From an uncultured Lachnospiraceae bacterium (GTDB lineage Bacteria; Bacillota; Clostridia; Lachnospirales; Lachnospiraceae), in the NCBI GenBank assembly GCA_910585895.1, contig CAJUHY010000017.1, forward strand, positions 2,209-44,832: a stretch of DNA of 42,624 nt, given 5' to 3'. Below are positions 26,404 to 34,508 of the stretch, one piece after another. Both the position numbers and the translations under genes were made by a program. The notes below the pieces were generated by a model. The model made no database searches. It saw only the letters and a list, made by a program, of their open reading frames with translations, and had not been told where the DNA came from. Each line of letters opens with the position of its first letter. Positions within the stretch are counted from its first letter, which is position 1.

Positions 26404-26441
26404 CCTGTTACTGCCAGCACAGTACAGGAGGTATTTATAAC

Positions 26442-27398
26442 ATGAAAGACAATTCTATAAAACAGCAATTACCTGCTGGTCAAGGCAGCGTTTACCATTC
26501 CTTTCAGCAACAGCTGCTTACTGGTCTTAAGGAGTTTTTCTCCGATGATACCAAGCTTTCCATTGATTCGTTTTCCCACAACAACCAGCTCACCTTAGAT
26601 GGACTGACAATTCTAGAACCCGGCAGCAATATTTCACCAACCATTTACCTTGAACAATATTTTAATCAATTTCAAGATGGCATAACCCTTGCAGATATCC
26701 AGCAGCAAATCCTGTCATTTTACAGGCAGCACCGTTTCACGCAGAATATAGACACATCCTTTTTCACCTGTCTGGATAATGTGCAGCCGCAAATCGTTTA
26801 CAAACTTATTCATTATCAAAAAAACAAGGATTTTCTGGAAGATCTTCCTCATTTCGCCTATCTGGACCTGGCAATTGTATTCTATTGTCTGGTACCAAAC
26901 AATTCCGGAGAGAATGCCTCCATACTCATTCATAACAGCCATCTTGGTTATTGGGATATCTCCAAAGACAGCCTACTGCTCTTTGCCCAGAACAACACGC
27001 CAAAGCTGCTTCCCTGGCGTTTTGATTCTCTGACAAACCTGCTTTTTCCTATGCTGTCCTCCCTGTCCGAGGAAGAAGAACTAAAACTCCTGCAAGCCCC
27101 AGAAAATGAGAATGTACCTATGTATGTGCTTACCAACAATCGCTGTTATTTTGGCGCCTGCTGCATACTCTATCCTGATGTGCTGAAAAATATCTCTGAG
27201 ACGCTCAAGGACAATCTTTTCCTTCTTCCCAGCAGCATCCATGAATTTATTATTATCCCTGCCTCTTTCGCAGACAATCCTGATGACCTGCGCGAAATTG
27301 TCTGCGAGGTAAACCTTACAGAGGTAGCCGCAGATGAGATTCTCTCCGATTCCATCTATTATTATAACAAGGACACCGACCAAATATCATTACGATAA
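26442..27398 (+). CDS. DUF5688-like protein of unknown function
   Basis: 318 residues from ATG 26442 behind CAGGAGG; upstream in-frame sequence to 26394 overlaps the terminator and is not coding. No signal peptide or membrane segment. The C-terminal part has features I associate with the Lachnospiraceae DUF5688 family: PMYVLTNNRCYFGACCILYP, LLPSSIHEFIIIP and a tail with VNLTEVAADEILSDSIYYY. Function unknown; it is not obviously linked to polyamine transport. Its stop lies inside the 3' end of glgA on the other strand (9-bp tail-to-tail overlap). Confidence 0.75.
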   Translation: MKDNSIKQQLPAGQGSVYHSFQQQLLTGLKEFFSDDTKLSIDSFSHNNQLTLDGLTILEPGSNISPTIYLEQYFNQFQDGITLADIQQQILSFYRQHRFTQNIDTSFFTCLDNVQPQIVYKLIHYQKNKDFLEDLPHFAYLDLAIVFYCLVPNNSGENASILIHNSHLGYWDISKDSLLLFAQNNTPKLLPWRFDSLTNLLFPMLSSLSEEEELKLLQAPENENVPMYVLTNNRCYFGACCILYPDVLKNISETLKDNLFLLPSSIHEFIIIPASFADNPDDLREIVCEVNLTEVAADEILSDSIYYYNKDTDQISLR

Positions 27399-28826
27399 GT
27401 CCAAATACATCTTCTCATATTTACTGGCTGAACATTGCCAGGAATGGTCCGCCTTCATACAGCGTTTCATCATCATACGCCATTCCTTGGGATGGTTTAC
27501 AAACACGTCATAAGCATACCGGATAATCATCAGCATTTCCCCTGCATCATAATTGGCAAAGCTGAACCCTGTCCCAGTCTGCCAAATCTCATTATATGCC
27601 TCCACCGTGTCTTTCAATCCTCCGGTCTCCCGGACAATGGGAACGGTTCCATAACGCATACTGATTAGCTGGCTCAGACCGCAGGGTTCAAACTGTGAAG
27701 GCATGAGAAATACATCTGCCGCACCGTAAATCTTATGTGCCCGCTCTTCACTGTAACCAATTGTTGCACATACCCTGTCTGTATACTTGCTGCTAAAATA
27801 CCGGAAAGAATTCTGGTACCGTTCTTCTCCCTCCCCCAAAATTACCACCTGTACATTCATGGTATTCAGCATCTCTTCCATGATACAATTTACCAATTCA
27901 AATCCCTTCTGTTCTGTCAGCCGGGATACTATGCCAATCAACATTGCTGACTCATCCTGCCTGAGTCCCATTTCACGCTGCAGCGCTTTTTTGTTTTTCT
28001 TTTTGGCAGCAATATTTTTCACTCCAAAAGAAACCGGAATCAGCGGGTCTGTCATGGAATCATATTCTTGATTATCAATCCCATTGACAATCCCTGACAG
28101 CTTGCCAGCTGCTTCACGCAGTACGCCATCCAGCCCCTCCCCGCCTGCCGGGGTCTGAATCTCTTGTGCATATGTCTCACTGACTGTCGTCACCCGGTCC
28201 GCATAGAGGATTCCCGCCTTCAGGAAATTCGTCTCATGATAGGCTTCCATCGCCCTATAGCGGCAGTCTGCCGGAAGGTCACGGCAATTTTCAATATCAT
28301 CAATCCGCCACCTTCCCTGAAATTTCTGGTTATGGATTGTGAGAACCGTTTTCACCTTCTGATAATAGGTATCTTCCCCATAGAACTCTTTGAGAAATAC
28401 TGGAATCAATGCTGCCTGCCAATCATGGCAATGGATGATATCGGGACGAAACTTAAGTTTTGGAAGGCTTACCAAAACTGCCCTGGAATAAAACGCAAAT
28501 TTATTCACATCCTCAAAAATTTCATTGTAGGGGTTGTCTCCGGCAAAATAGTGCTCGTTGTCGATAAAATAATAAGTGACCCCTTCTACTTTCATCCTAT
28601 CAATCCCTATGTACTCTTTCCCTCTCGGCATATCCGCATAAATTTCTGTCACATGTGACATTTTCTGCCTTGCTTCTTCGGAAATGCATAAATATTTCGG
28701 CAGTATAATCCTTACATCAAATTTCCCGCTATCCAGATATTTCGGCAAGGCGCCCACTACATCGGCAAGACCGCCTGTCTTGATAAAGGGATTTGCTTCG
28801 GATGCTGCAAAGAGAATTTTTTTCAT
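27390..28826 (-). CDS. glgA: Glycogen synthase (ADP-glucose)
   Basis: 478 residues from ATG 28826 (GGAGG upstream; a start at 28853 would add nine residues ahead of the typical MKKILFAASE). N-terminal ADP-glucose-binding KTGGLADVVGALPKYL, a mid-region IHCHDWQAALIPVFLKEF, and the GT5 C-terminal VFLMPSQFEPCGLSQLISMRYGTVPIVRETGG. It extends alpha-1,4-glucan chains. No other glg genes are here. It lies 41 nt downstream of spo0A in the same direction with no terminator between, so co-transcription is plausible. Confidence 0.95.
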   Translation of the reverse strand: MKKILFAASEANPFIKTGGLADVVGALPKYLDSGKFDVRIILPKYLCISEEARQKMSHVTEIYADMPRGKEYIGIDRMKVEGVTYYFIDNEHYFAGDNPYNEIFEDVNKFAFYSRAVLVSLPKLKFRPDIIHCHDWQAALIPVFLKEFYGEDTYYQKVKTVLTIHNQKFQGRWRIDDIENCRDLPADCRYRAMEAYHETNFLKAGILYADRVTTVSETYAQEIQTPAGGEGLDGVLREAAGKLSGIVNGIDNQEYDSMTDPLIPVSFGVKNIAAKKKNKKALQREMGLRQDESAMLIGIVSRLTEQKGFELVNCIMEEMLNTMNVQVVILGEGEERYQNSFRYFSSKYTDRVCATIGYSEERAHKIYGAADVFLMPSQFEPCGLSQLISMRYGTVPIVRETGGLKDTVEAYNEIWQTGTGFSFANYDAGEMLMIIRYAYDVFVNHPKEWRMMMKRCMKADHSWQCSASKYEKMYLDLS

Positions 28827-28867
28827 ATGAAAACCTCCAAACTTCCCCCGCATTCAATACGGGTATT

Positions 28868-29671
28868 TTATTCTCTTAGCTTATATTCTAACCGAATTTT
28901 GTCGGCAATTAAAGCTATAAATTCAGAATTTGTCGGTTTTCCTTTGCCATTATGAATCGTATATCCAAACAACTCGTCAATCGTATCCATTTTGCCGCGG
29001 CTCCATGCTACTTCAATGGCATGACGGATTGCTCGTTCTACACGGCTTGGCGTAGTCTGATATTTCTTGGCAATTCCCGGATAGAGAATCTTCGTAATTG
29101 AATTGAGCATCTCCATATCTGTTACTGACATGATAATTGCCTCTCTCAGGTATTGATAACCCTTGATATGTGCCGGCACACCAATCTCATGAATGATATT
29201 GGTCACATCACTTTCCAGATTCCTGTCCTCTAATTCCTGGTTGTTCTCATAGGCATTGACTTTGCGCACTTCACTGACCTTGCGCTTCTCCAGATTACGC
29301 ACATGTTTAATTCGGTTTATAACCACATCATTATCGAACGGCTTCATAATATAGTAATCAGCCCCAAGCGCAAATGCATCTTCTGTAACTTTTTCCTGTC
29401 CAATCGCGGAAATCATGATAAATGCCGGATGTTTTTTCATATTTTTGTCATTTCTAATCTTGTCCATTACTGTCAATCCGTCCAATTTCGGCATGACAAT
29501 ATCTAAAAGAACTACATCAGGCTCTTTTTGCCTTATTAATTCATACGCTTCTTCACCATCTTTCGCTGTTCCTATAACATGAAGTTCTTCATCACTTCGT
29601 ACTATTTCTCCTAATGCCCGCAGCATTCTTTCGTTATCATCTGCAATCGCTACATTTAATTTTTCCACCAT
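28868..29671 (-). CDS. spo0A: Sporulation master regulator Spo0A
   Basis: 267 residues. Receiver domain about 1-125 with the acidic pocket IADDNERML, phosphoacceptor Asp in VVLLDIVMPKLDG and Lys in YYIMKPFD. The C-terminal effector domain is highly conserved: IHEIGVPAHIKGYQYLREAI, SRVERAIRHAIEVAWSRG and the terminal TNSEFIALIADKIRLEYK. On phosphorylation it binds 0A boxes and starts sporulation. AGGAGG lies upstream of ATG 29671. The promoter and two 0A boxes are in the 5' region. Confidence 0.98.
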   Translation of the reverse strand: MVEKLNVAIADDNERMLRALGEIVRSDEELHVIGTAKDGEEAYELIRQKEPDVVLLDIVMPKLDGLTVMDKIRNDKNMKKHPAFIMISAIGQEKVTEDAFALGADYYIMKPFDNDVVINRIKHVRNLEKRKVSEVRKVNAYENNQELEDRNLESDVTNIIHEIGVPAHIKGYQYLREAIIMSVTDMEMLNSITKILYPGIAKKYQTTPSRVERAIRHAIEVAWSRGKMDTIDELFGYTIHNGKGKPTNSEFIALIADKIRLEYKLRE

Positions 29672-29720
29672 ATATCCTCCTAATAATTTACTTTTTCCCT
29701 CAAAAACTCCTTCGATAAGA

Positions 29721-29748
29721 ATTATATCATATCCATTACTTCCTTCAA
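29721..29748 (-). promoter_or_regulatory. Promoter of spo0A
   Basis: On the minus strand TTGAAG, a 16-nt spacer and TATAAT, about 50 nt before the start codon. It looks vegetative; a sigma-H promoter was not recognised with confidence. Confidence 0.7.
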
Positions 29749-29767
29749 GGAAAAGATTTCTTGGGAA

Positions 29768-29774
29768 TTCGACA
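29768..29774 (-). promoter_or_regulatory. Spo0A-binding 0A box, proximal
   Basis: A perfect TGTCGAA on the minus strand, 20 bp upstream of the spo0A -35 element. Its position suits binding by phosphorylated Spo0A to regulate its own gene. Confidence 0.65.
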
Positions 29775-29872
29775 AAACATTGTTACACCCTACTTTTTTC
29801 GGCGAATGATGTCAGATTCGAACCATCGTTTCATTCTCAACATTATTATAATAATTGCATTATTGTATTTTA

Positions 29873-29879
29873 TGTCGAA
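29873..29879 (+). promoter_or_regulatory. Spo0A-binding 0A box, distal
   Basis: A perfect TGTCGAA on the plus strand about 125 bp upstream of the spo0A -35, followed 3 bp later by the half match TGTCGTT. Together with the proximal box it suggests cooperative Spo0A control. Confidence 0.5.
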
Positions 29880-29884
29880 ACTTG

Positions 29885-30037
29885 TCGTTTTTTCCACAAA
29901 AAAAAGCAGGTATCCATACGTCTTCATGGGACTTTATGAATAACTGCTTCCCGCTTTCGTTCTTATCTGGCTTCGCTGTGCCATCCAGCAGACTAACGTC
30001 TGCTGGATGAGGGCTTTCGCCGAATATGAATCTTACA
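29885..30037. other. Non-coding region with hairpins between spoIVB and spo0A
   Basis: Part of a 426-nt gene-free gap. It contains a perfect 12-bp hairpin with a 4-nt loop (arms at 29982-29993 and 29998-30009). Nearer spo0A, on the minus strand, AAGCAG pairs with CTGCTT across a 36-nt interior and is followed by eight T. This could be a short RNA ended by its own terminator, or a degenerate repeat. The open frame spanning it (29860-30162) is not credible. Confidence 0.45.
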
Positions 30038-30078
30038 GCAAAAAAGAGGTCGTGAACTAACTCCCGCCTCTTTTTTGC
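30038..30078 (-). terminator. Terminator after spoIVB
   Basis: A 12-bp stem (GCAAAAAAGAGG with CCTCTTTTTTGC) around a 17-nt loop lies 20 nt after the spoIVB stop. The T-rich arm allows termination on the minus strand. Confidence 0.75.
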
Positions 30079-30097
30079 CGTAATCTTCCTGCCCTTC

Positions 30098-31360
30098 TCA
30101 ATGCTCGAGCATATTTTCAATAAATATTCCATATCCTTTGGAGGAGTCTTGTACGAAGACATGTGTCACGGCGCCAATGACTGCTCCATTCTGGATAATT
30201 GGGCTGCCGCTCATGCCCTGAATAACACCACCGGTAAGATTTAACAATTCAGGGTCTGTGACCTGGAACAGAATTCCTTTGTTCTCGCTGTTGTAATCCA
30301 AATCGAGGATACGGATGCTATACTCCTTCTGTTCTCCGGATACCGAAGAGATAATGGTAGCTTCTCCTTTTTCTATATTCTGTTTCAATGCAATGGGCAA
30401 ATAAGAATCCTCTGTATTTTCCTCGGGCGTTCGCTCAAGTTTGCCATAAATACCTACATTGCTGTTCTCTTCTACTGTTCCCAGTTTATACTGGTCAAGA
30501 TAGGTAATGACACCGGAAATTTCACCCGGATTCCCTTTCTCTCCTTTGGTAATCCCAGCAATCTCAGCTTCATATAAGATTCCCTCATCCAAGCTGACTT
30601 TTAACCCGGTATCCATATCGCTGACCGGATGCCCCAGTGCTCCATAGCGCCCCTGAGAATCATAGAATGTCAGCGTTCCTACACCTGCCAGGTCATCCCT
30701 GACCCAGATTCCCAGCTTATATTCGTTCTCCTCCGTCTCAACCGGCTCTACTTTGAGATGGATATATTCCTCATCCCGCAAAACGCCCAGTATCACAGGT
30801 TCCCCCTGGCACTGGTTGATTTTTTTAATTAAATCTTCTTTATTTTCCACTATCTCGTCGTTGATGGTCTTTACATAGTCACCGCTTTTCACCAGGTTTG
30901 CTGCCGGTTCATGGCTCATGCCGTCATTTCCGACAATCGTTCCGGTACCGACAATCATAACTCCATCTGTTTCCACATATATACCAACTGGAACGCCGCA
31001 GGGCACAACCTGTTCTTTCTCTATGACCTCCACAGACACATCTTTGAGGTGGAACAATCCCAAAAGTTTACAGGACATATAATACTTTCCTTGCTTCTGG
31101 GATAGCAGAGAAAAGCTTTGATTCAAATCCAGCGTTATTTTCTCCTTCTCTACCACAGGAGACTGATTGCCAAATACTTCCATTCCCTCCTGCTGTAATT
31201 CTCCGGTAACAGGCACATGGAAATCAAAAATCTCCGCCTCGCCTTTTTCAATATGAATCGTATCTGGTAAGGCTTCCACAAAGACAGTATACGTAAAAAA
31301 TATGCCAAAGCAGAAGCCTGCAATCAAACTGGCGCGGGCAATCCATCTCTGATACCGCAT
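30098..31360 (-). CDS. spoIVB: SpoIVB peptidase, sigma-K checkpoint protease
   Basis: About 420 residues from ATG 31360. The frame is open to a TTG at 31414, but that codon lies in a hairpin and has no ribosome binding site; the true start is uncertain, and the chosen ATG has only GAGAAAA in front. A single N-terminal membrane segment (about 8-30) is followed by a PDZ domain and the S55 serine-protease domain: YGALGHPVSDMDTG with the catalytic His, and GMSGSPIIQNGAVIGAVTHV with the catalytic Ser. Secreted from the forespore, SpoIVB triggers pro-sigma-K processing. A forespore-type -10 is at 31434-31440. Confidence 0.93.
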   Translation of the reverse strand: MRYQRWIARASLIAGFCFGIFFTYTVFVEALPDTIHIEKGEAEIFDFHVPVTGELQQEGMEVFGNQSPVVEKEKITLDLNQSFSLLSQKQGKYYMSCKLLGLFHLKDVSVEVIEKEQVVPCGVPVGIYVETDGVMIVGTGTIVGNDGMSHEPAANLVKSGDYVKTINDEIVENKEDLIKKINQCQGEPVILGVLRDEEYIHLKVEPVETEENEYKLGIWVRDDLAGVGTLTFYDSQGRYGALGHPVSDMDTGLKVSLDEGILYEAEIAGITKGEKGNPGEISGVITYLDQYKLGTVEENSNVGIYGKLERTPEENTEDSYLPIALKQNIEKGEATIISSVSGEQKEYSIRILDLDYNSENKGILFQVTDPELLNLTGGVIQGMSGSPIIQNGAVIGAVTHVFVQDSSKGYGIFIENMLEH

Positions 31361-31402
31361 CTTTTTTCTCGTCTGTTCTTTCAACTTCTCACACACCCTC
31401 TC

Positions 31403-31427
31403 AAAAAATTTCAAGCAAACTTGAAAT
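31403..31427 (-). terminator. Hairpin with U-run between recN and spoIVB
   Basis: On the minus strand ATTTCAAG and CTTGAAAT (8 bp, 4-nt loop) are followed by TTTTTT. It could end read-through from recN just before spoIVB. Confidence 0.6.
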
Positions 31428-31433
31428 CTTTTT

Positions 31434-31440
31434 TAGTATG
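31434..31440 (-). promoter_or_regulatory. Sigma-G/F-type -10 element for spoIVB
   Basis: CATACTA on the minus strand fits the forespore sigma -10 consensus. No good -35 was found at the expected spacing, so this is tentative. Its start point would fall at the hairpin, letting forespore transcripts begin beyond the recN read-through barrier. Confidence 0.4.
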
Positions 31441-31456
31441 TGGAATTCTTCTATTT

Positions 31457-33175
31457 TCACTCTTGGATATTTTTGTAATCATCAGAAACAGGAACAGAAC
31501 TCGGATTTTTTGCCGCACTTGCCAACTCTTTCATCTCTTTTGCACTTCCGAGGACCGTATCTGTAATTTTTACGCCGCCCAGCATCCTCGCAAGTTCTGA
31601 TATGCTTTCCTCTTCCGCTAACAGCACAATGTTTGAAAAAGTGCCGTTTTTTACCACATTTTTGCTGATAAGGAAATGATAATCCGCCATAGCTGCAATC
31701 TGCGGCAAATGTGTGATACAGATAATCTGGTGATTCCTGCCAATGACATTCATCTTCTCTGCCACCATCTGCGCGGTCCTTCCGCTGATTCCCGCATCTA
31801 TCTCATCAAAAATCAAAGTCTCAATCTGGTCGCTCTCTGCAAGGATTGTCTTGATTGCCAGCATAATTCGACTGAGTTCTCCGCCGGACGCCACCTTACC
31901 AAGAGGCTTTAACGGTTCCCCTGGATTGGTAGAAATCAAAAACTCTGCTTCATCCCTGCCATTGGCAGTATATCTTCCAGCATCCGTAAATTCCATGACA
32001 AAATTTACATCCAAAAAATTCAAATCCACTAAAGCATCCTTAACCTGCTTTGCCAGCTTCTTGGCTGCCTTCTGGCGAATCTGTGAAACTTCTGTAGAAA
32101 TTACTGACAATTTCTCTTCTGCCTTATGTAAGCGCTCACTTAGCTGTATAAGATATTGTTCATAATCCTGTAAGTGCGCGAACCGGCTCTCTTTTTCCTC
32201 TCTGGCACACAGTACCGCCTCGATACTTCCGCCAAATTTATCTTTCAGATGATTTACAACATCAAGACGTTTCTCCGTCTCATAAAAACTTTCCTCATCA
32301 AAATCACCATCTGACATATAACCGGAAAGTTCCCGATTAAAATCATTCAGCAGGTTATCAATCTCTTCCAGCTGCCCGCACATTTCCCCCAGCTCCGGGT
32401 CATATTCCGCTGCCGACTGCAGTTCGTGGAGCGCACGTCCAATCTGTTCCGTGGCGCTTGCTTCCCCTCCGGTCATCTCATAAGCATTTCCCGCTGATTC
32501 CATAATCCTGCGGTTATTTGCCATTTTGCGATAGGAAACTTCCAACTGCTCATCCTCGCCCAAAACCAAATTGGCTTCCTTAATTTCTTTGATTTCATAC
32601 TCCAGAAAAGAAAGCTCGCGTTCCCTTCCTTCGCCATCCTGCAATGCCTGTTTTTGCTCCTCCAAAATTTCCTGATATTCCTGATAACATTTTTTCAAAA
32701 TCTGTTTCTTTCCATTCAGTTTGCTGCCAGCAAATTCATCCAGAATTTCCAAATGTTTCTTCTTGTGCAGCAATGACTGATGTTCATGCTGCCCATGGAT
32801 ATCAATAAGGAGGGAAGCGACATTTTTCATACAGGAAGCGGAGACAGTCTCGGAATTGATTTTACCTACACTCCTTGTCGCTGTAATCTTCCTTGACATA
32901 ATGATTTCATTATTCTCAGGATAAATGTCCATCTCCTGCAGCTGCTGCAGCTGAACTTCGTTTTCCACACGAAATACCAGTTCCACCAGCGCATATTCCG
33001 CCTGGTCCCGCAGCATTTCTTTAGGCGCTTTTTCCCCCAGAGCAAGGTTGATGGAACCAATGATAATAGATTTCCCGGCTCCCGTCTCCCCGGAAAGGAT
33101 ATTTAATCCACTGCCAAATTCCACCTCGGCTTCCTCTAACAGCGCCAAATTTTTCACATGCAGACTTACTAACAT
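31457..33175 (-). CDS. recN: DNA repair protein RecN
   Basis: 572 residues, normal length for this SMC-like ATPase. Walker A GETGAGKSIIIGSI near residue 29, DIHGQHEHQSLL near 130, long central coiled coils (about 155-365), signature LKPLGKVASGGELSRIMLAI and Walker B LIFDEIDAGISG, then CITHLPQIAAMADYHF. RecN holds and aligns broken DNA ends for recombination. It follows argR by 3 nt, the conserved order in Clostridia and Bacilli. The AGGAGG site is upstream. RecN is usually SOS-induced, but no LexA box was seen inside this run. Confidence 0.97.
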   Translation of the reverse strand: MLVSLHVKNLALLEEAEVEFGSGLNILSGETGAGKSIIIGSINLALGEKAPKEMLRDQAEYALVELVFRVENEVQLQQLQEMDIYPENNEIIMSRKITATRSVGKINSETVSASCMKNVASLLIDIHGQHEHQSLLHKKKHLEILDEFAGSKLNGKKQILKKCYQEYQEILEEQKQALQDGEGRERELSFLEYEIKEIKEANLVLGEDEQLEVSYRKMANNRRIMESAGNAYEMTGGEASATEQIGRALHELQSAAEYDPELGEMCGQLEEIDNLLNDFNRELSGYMSDGDFDEESFYETEKRLDVVNHLKDKFGGSIEAVLCAREEKESRFAHLQDYEQYLIQLSERLHKAEEKLSVISTEVSQIRQKAAKKLAKQVKDALVDLNFLDVNFVMEFTDAGRYTANGRDEAEFLISTNPGEPLKPLGKVASGGELSRIMLAIKTILAESDQIETLIFDEIDAGISGRTAQMVAEKMNVIGRNHQIICITHLPQIAAMADYHFLISKNVVKNGTFSNIVLLAEEESISELARMLGGVKITDTVLGSAKEMKELASAAKNPSSVPVSDDYKNIQE

Positions 33176-33178
33176 ATA

Positions 33179-33634
33179 TTATTCTCCTCCTACTATCCTC
33201 CTCAGCCTTTCCATCAGACGTTCCGTATCTTCTACTGTACGGATTGCGCACATAATTGTATCATCCCCGGCAATGCTCCCTACAATCTCATCAAGGTCCA
33301 TCGCATCCAATGCTGCCGCAACTGCCATTGCCATACCGGCTGCCGTCTTAATCACCAGAATATTCTGCGCCATATCCATGGAGACAAAACCATTACGGAA
33401 AATACCGATATATTTTTCACTCATATCCGCACTTTCCTTGCTCAAGGTCACATATTTCTGCCGCCCGCCTTTACCTGCCACCTTCGTTAGTTTCAACTCC
33501 CGAATGTCCCTGGAAACGGTGGCCTGAGTCACATGAAAGCCCTCCCGCTCCAAGCGGTCTGACAATTCTTCCTGCGTCTCAATGTTATGCTTTGCTATAA
33601 TCTCTAAAATTTTTGTCTGGCGTCTCGATTTCAT
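33179..33634 (-). CDS. argR: Arginine repressor
   Basis: 151 residues from ATG 33634 with GGAGG 5 nt upstream; a TTG at 33646 would overlap that site. N-terminal winged helix (TQEELSDRLEREGFHVTQATVSRDIRELKL, about 18-50) and C-terminal arginine-binding oligomerisation domain with the acidic EIVGSIAGDDTIMCAIR. It represses arginine synthesis genes when arginine is abundant. It sits between nadK and recN; no arg genes are nearby, so the location is historical rather than functional. Confidence 0.96.
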   Translation of the reverse strand: MKSRRQTKILEIIAKHNIETQEELSDRLEREGFHVTQATVSRDIRELKLTKVAGKGGRQKYVTLSKESADMSEKYIGIFRNGFVSMDMAQNILVIKTAAGMAMAVAAALDAMDLDEIVGSIAGDDTIMCAIRTVEDTERLMERLRRIVGGE

Positions 33635-33647
33635 TCTATCCTCCAAC

Positions 33648-34508
33648 TTACAGCCTGTATCCTTGTAATTTTTCCCTGAGCCTCTCGAGAAAACTCAGGC
33701 GGCTCAGTTTTAAAATACCCGTATATGATTGTGACTTCTTCACAACTATCTGTTCTCCTGCTCTCAACGCACCTACCGGAGCGCCATCAAAACTAATCTC
33801 TGCTTTCTCTTCCTGCCCCCCGCTGCGTGCCTTCACTTCAATGGTAATCTCATCCTCCGCGCCTAATACTATACTTTTGGCATTAAGTGTATGAGGGCTG
33901 ATTGGAGTGACTACCAAAAGTTCCGCCTTAGGGTCCACAATCGGTCCGCCCGCCGACATGCTGTATGCAGTAGAACCGGTAGGCGTGGCAACAATAATCC
34001 CATCGGCACTGTATGTATTCAGATATTCTCCATTAACAGAAATAACCAAATCCATGACCTGCAGCGCCCCACAACGATATATAACAATATCATTGAGAGC
34101 TAACCGCTCCTCACTGATTCCGGCCTGACTTATGCTTCTGCCCGACAGCAGCATCCTCTTCTCTACAACATAATCCTCCCCATCCAATAACCGCCGTATC
34201 CCCTGAATTGCCGTTTCTTCCTCCAATTCACAAAGATAGCCCACATGTCCAGTGTTAATACCAATCAGAGGGATATTCCGCTCTGCCATATTCCGCGCAG
34301 CCCGCAACAAAGCGCCATCTCCGCCCACTACCAAAATACATTCTGTGCTCTCCGGAATCTTGCTTCCATCAAAAGACTTTCCCTCTTCTTCACGATTTAC
34401 CTGATAATCACATACCCCGCCATTTGCCAGAATGAAATTGTAAATCTCTTTTGTAAGCTTCAACTGCTGGTCCCGCCTTGGGTTTACAACGATATAAAAA
34501 TGCTTCAT
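33648..34508 (-). CDS. nadK: NAD kinase
   Basis: 286 residues. The GGDG motif (LVVGGDGALLRAARN), NTGHVGYLCE, and TPTGSTAYSMSAGGPIVDP are diagnostic of the family that phosphorylates NAD to NADP. The start at 34508 overlaps the tlyA stop by 4 nt; its stop lies 13 nt before argR. Complete, no oddities. Confidence 0.96.
   Translation of the reverse strand: MKHFYIVVNPRRDQQLKLTKEIYNFILANGGVCDYQVNREEEGKSFDGSKIPESTECILVVGGDGALLRAARNMAERNIPLIGINTGHVGYLCELEEETAIQGIRRLLDGEDYVVEKRMLLSGRSISQAGISEERLALNDIVIYRCGALQVMDLVISVNGEYLNTYSADGIIVATPTGSTAYSMSAGGPIVDPKAELLVVTPISPHTLNAKSIVLGAEDEITIEVKARSGGQEEKAEISFDGAPVGALRAGEQIVVKKSQSYTGILKLSRLSFLERLREKLQGYRL

Noticed and set aside
26394..26441. Extended start for the DUF5688 protein
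   Set aside because: The extension covers the post-potD terminator; ATG 26442 has CAGGAGG.
29982..30009. Perfect 12-bp hairpin considered as a terminator
   Set aside because: No T-run follows on either strand; kept only as an unexplained structure.
29860..30162. A 100-codon minus-strand frame between spoIVB and spo0A
   Set aside because: It starts inside spoIVB, runs through a strong terminator and a perfect hairpin, and has no ribosome binding site; it is chance open sequence.
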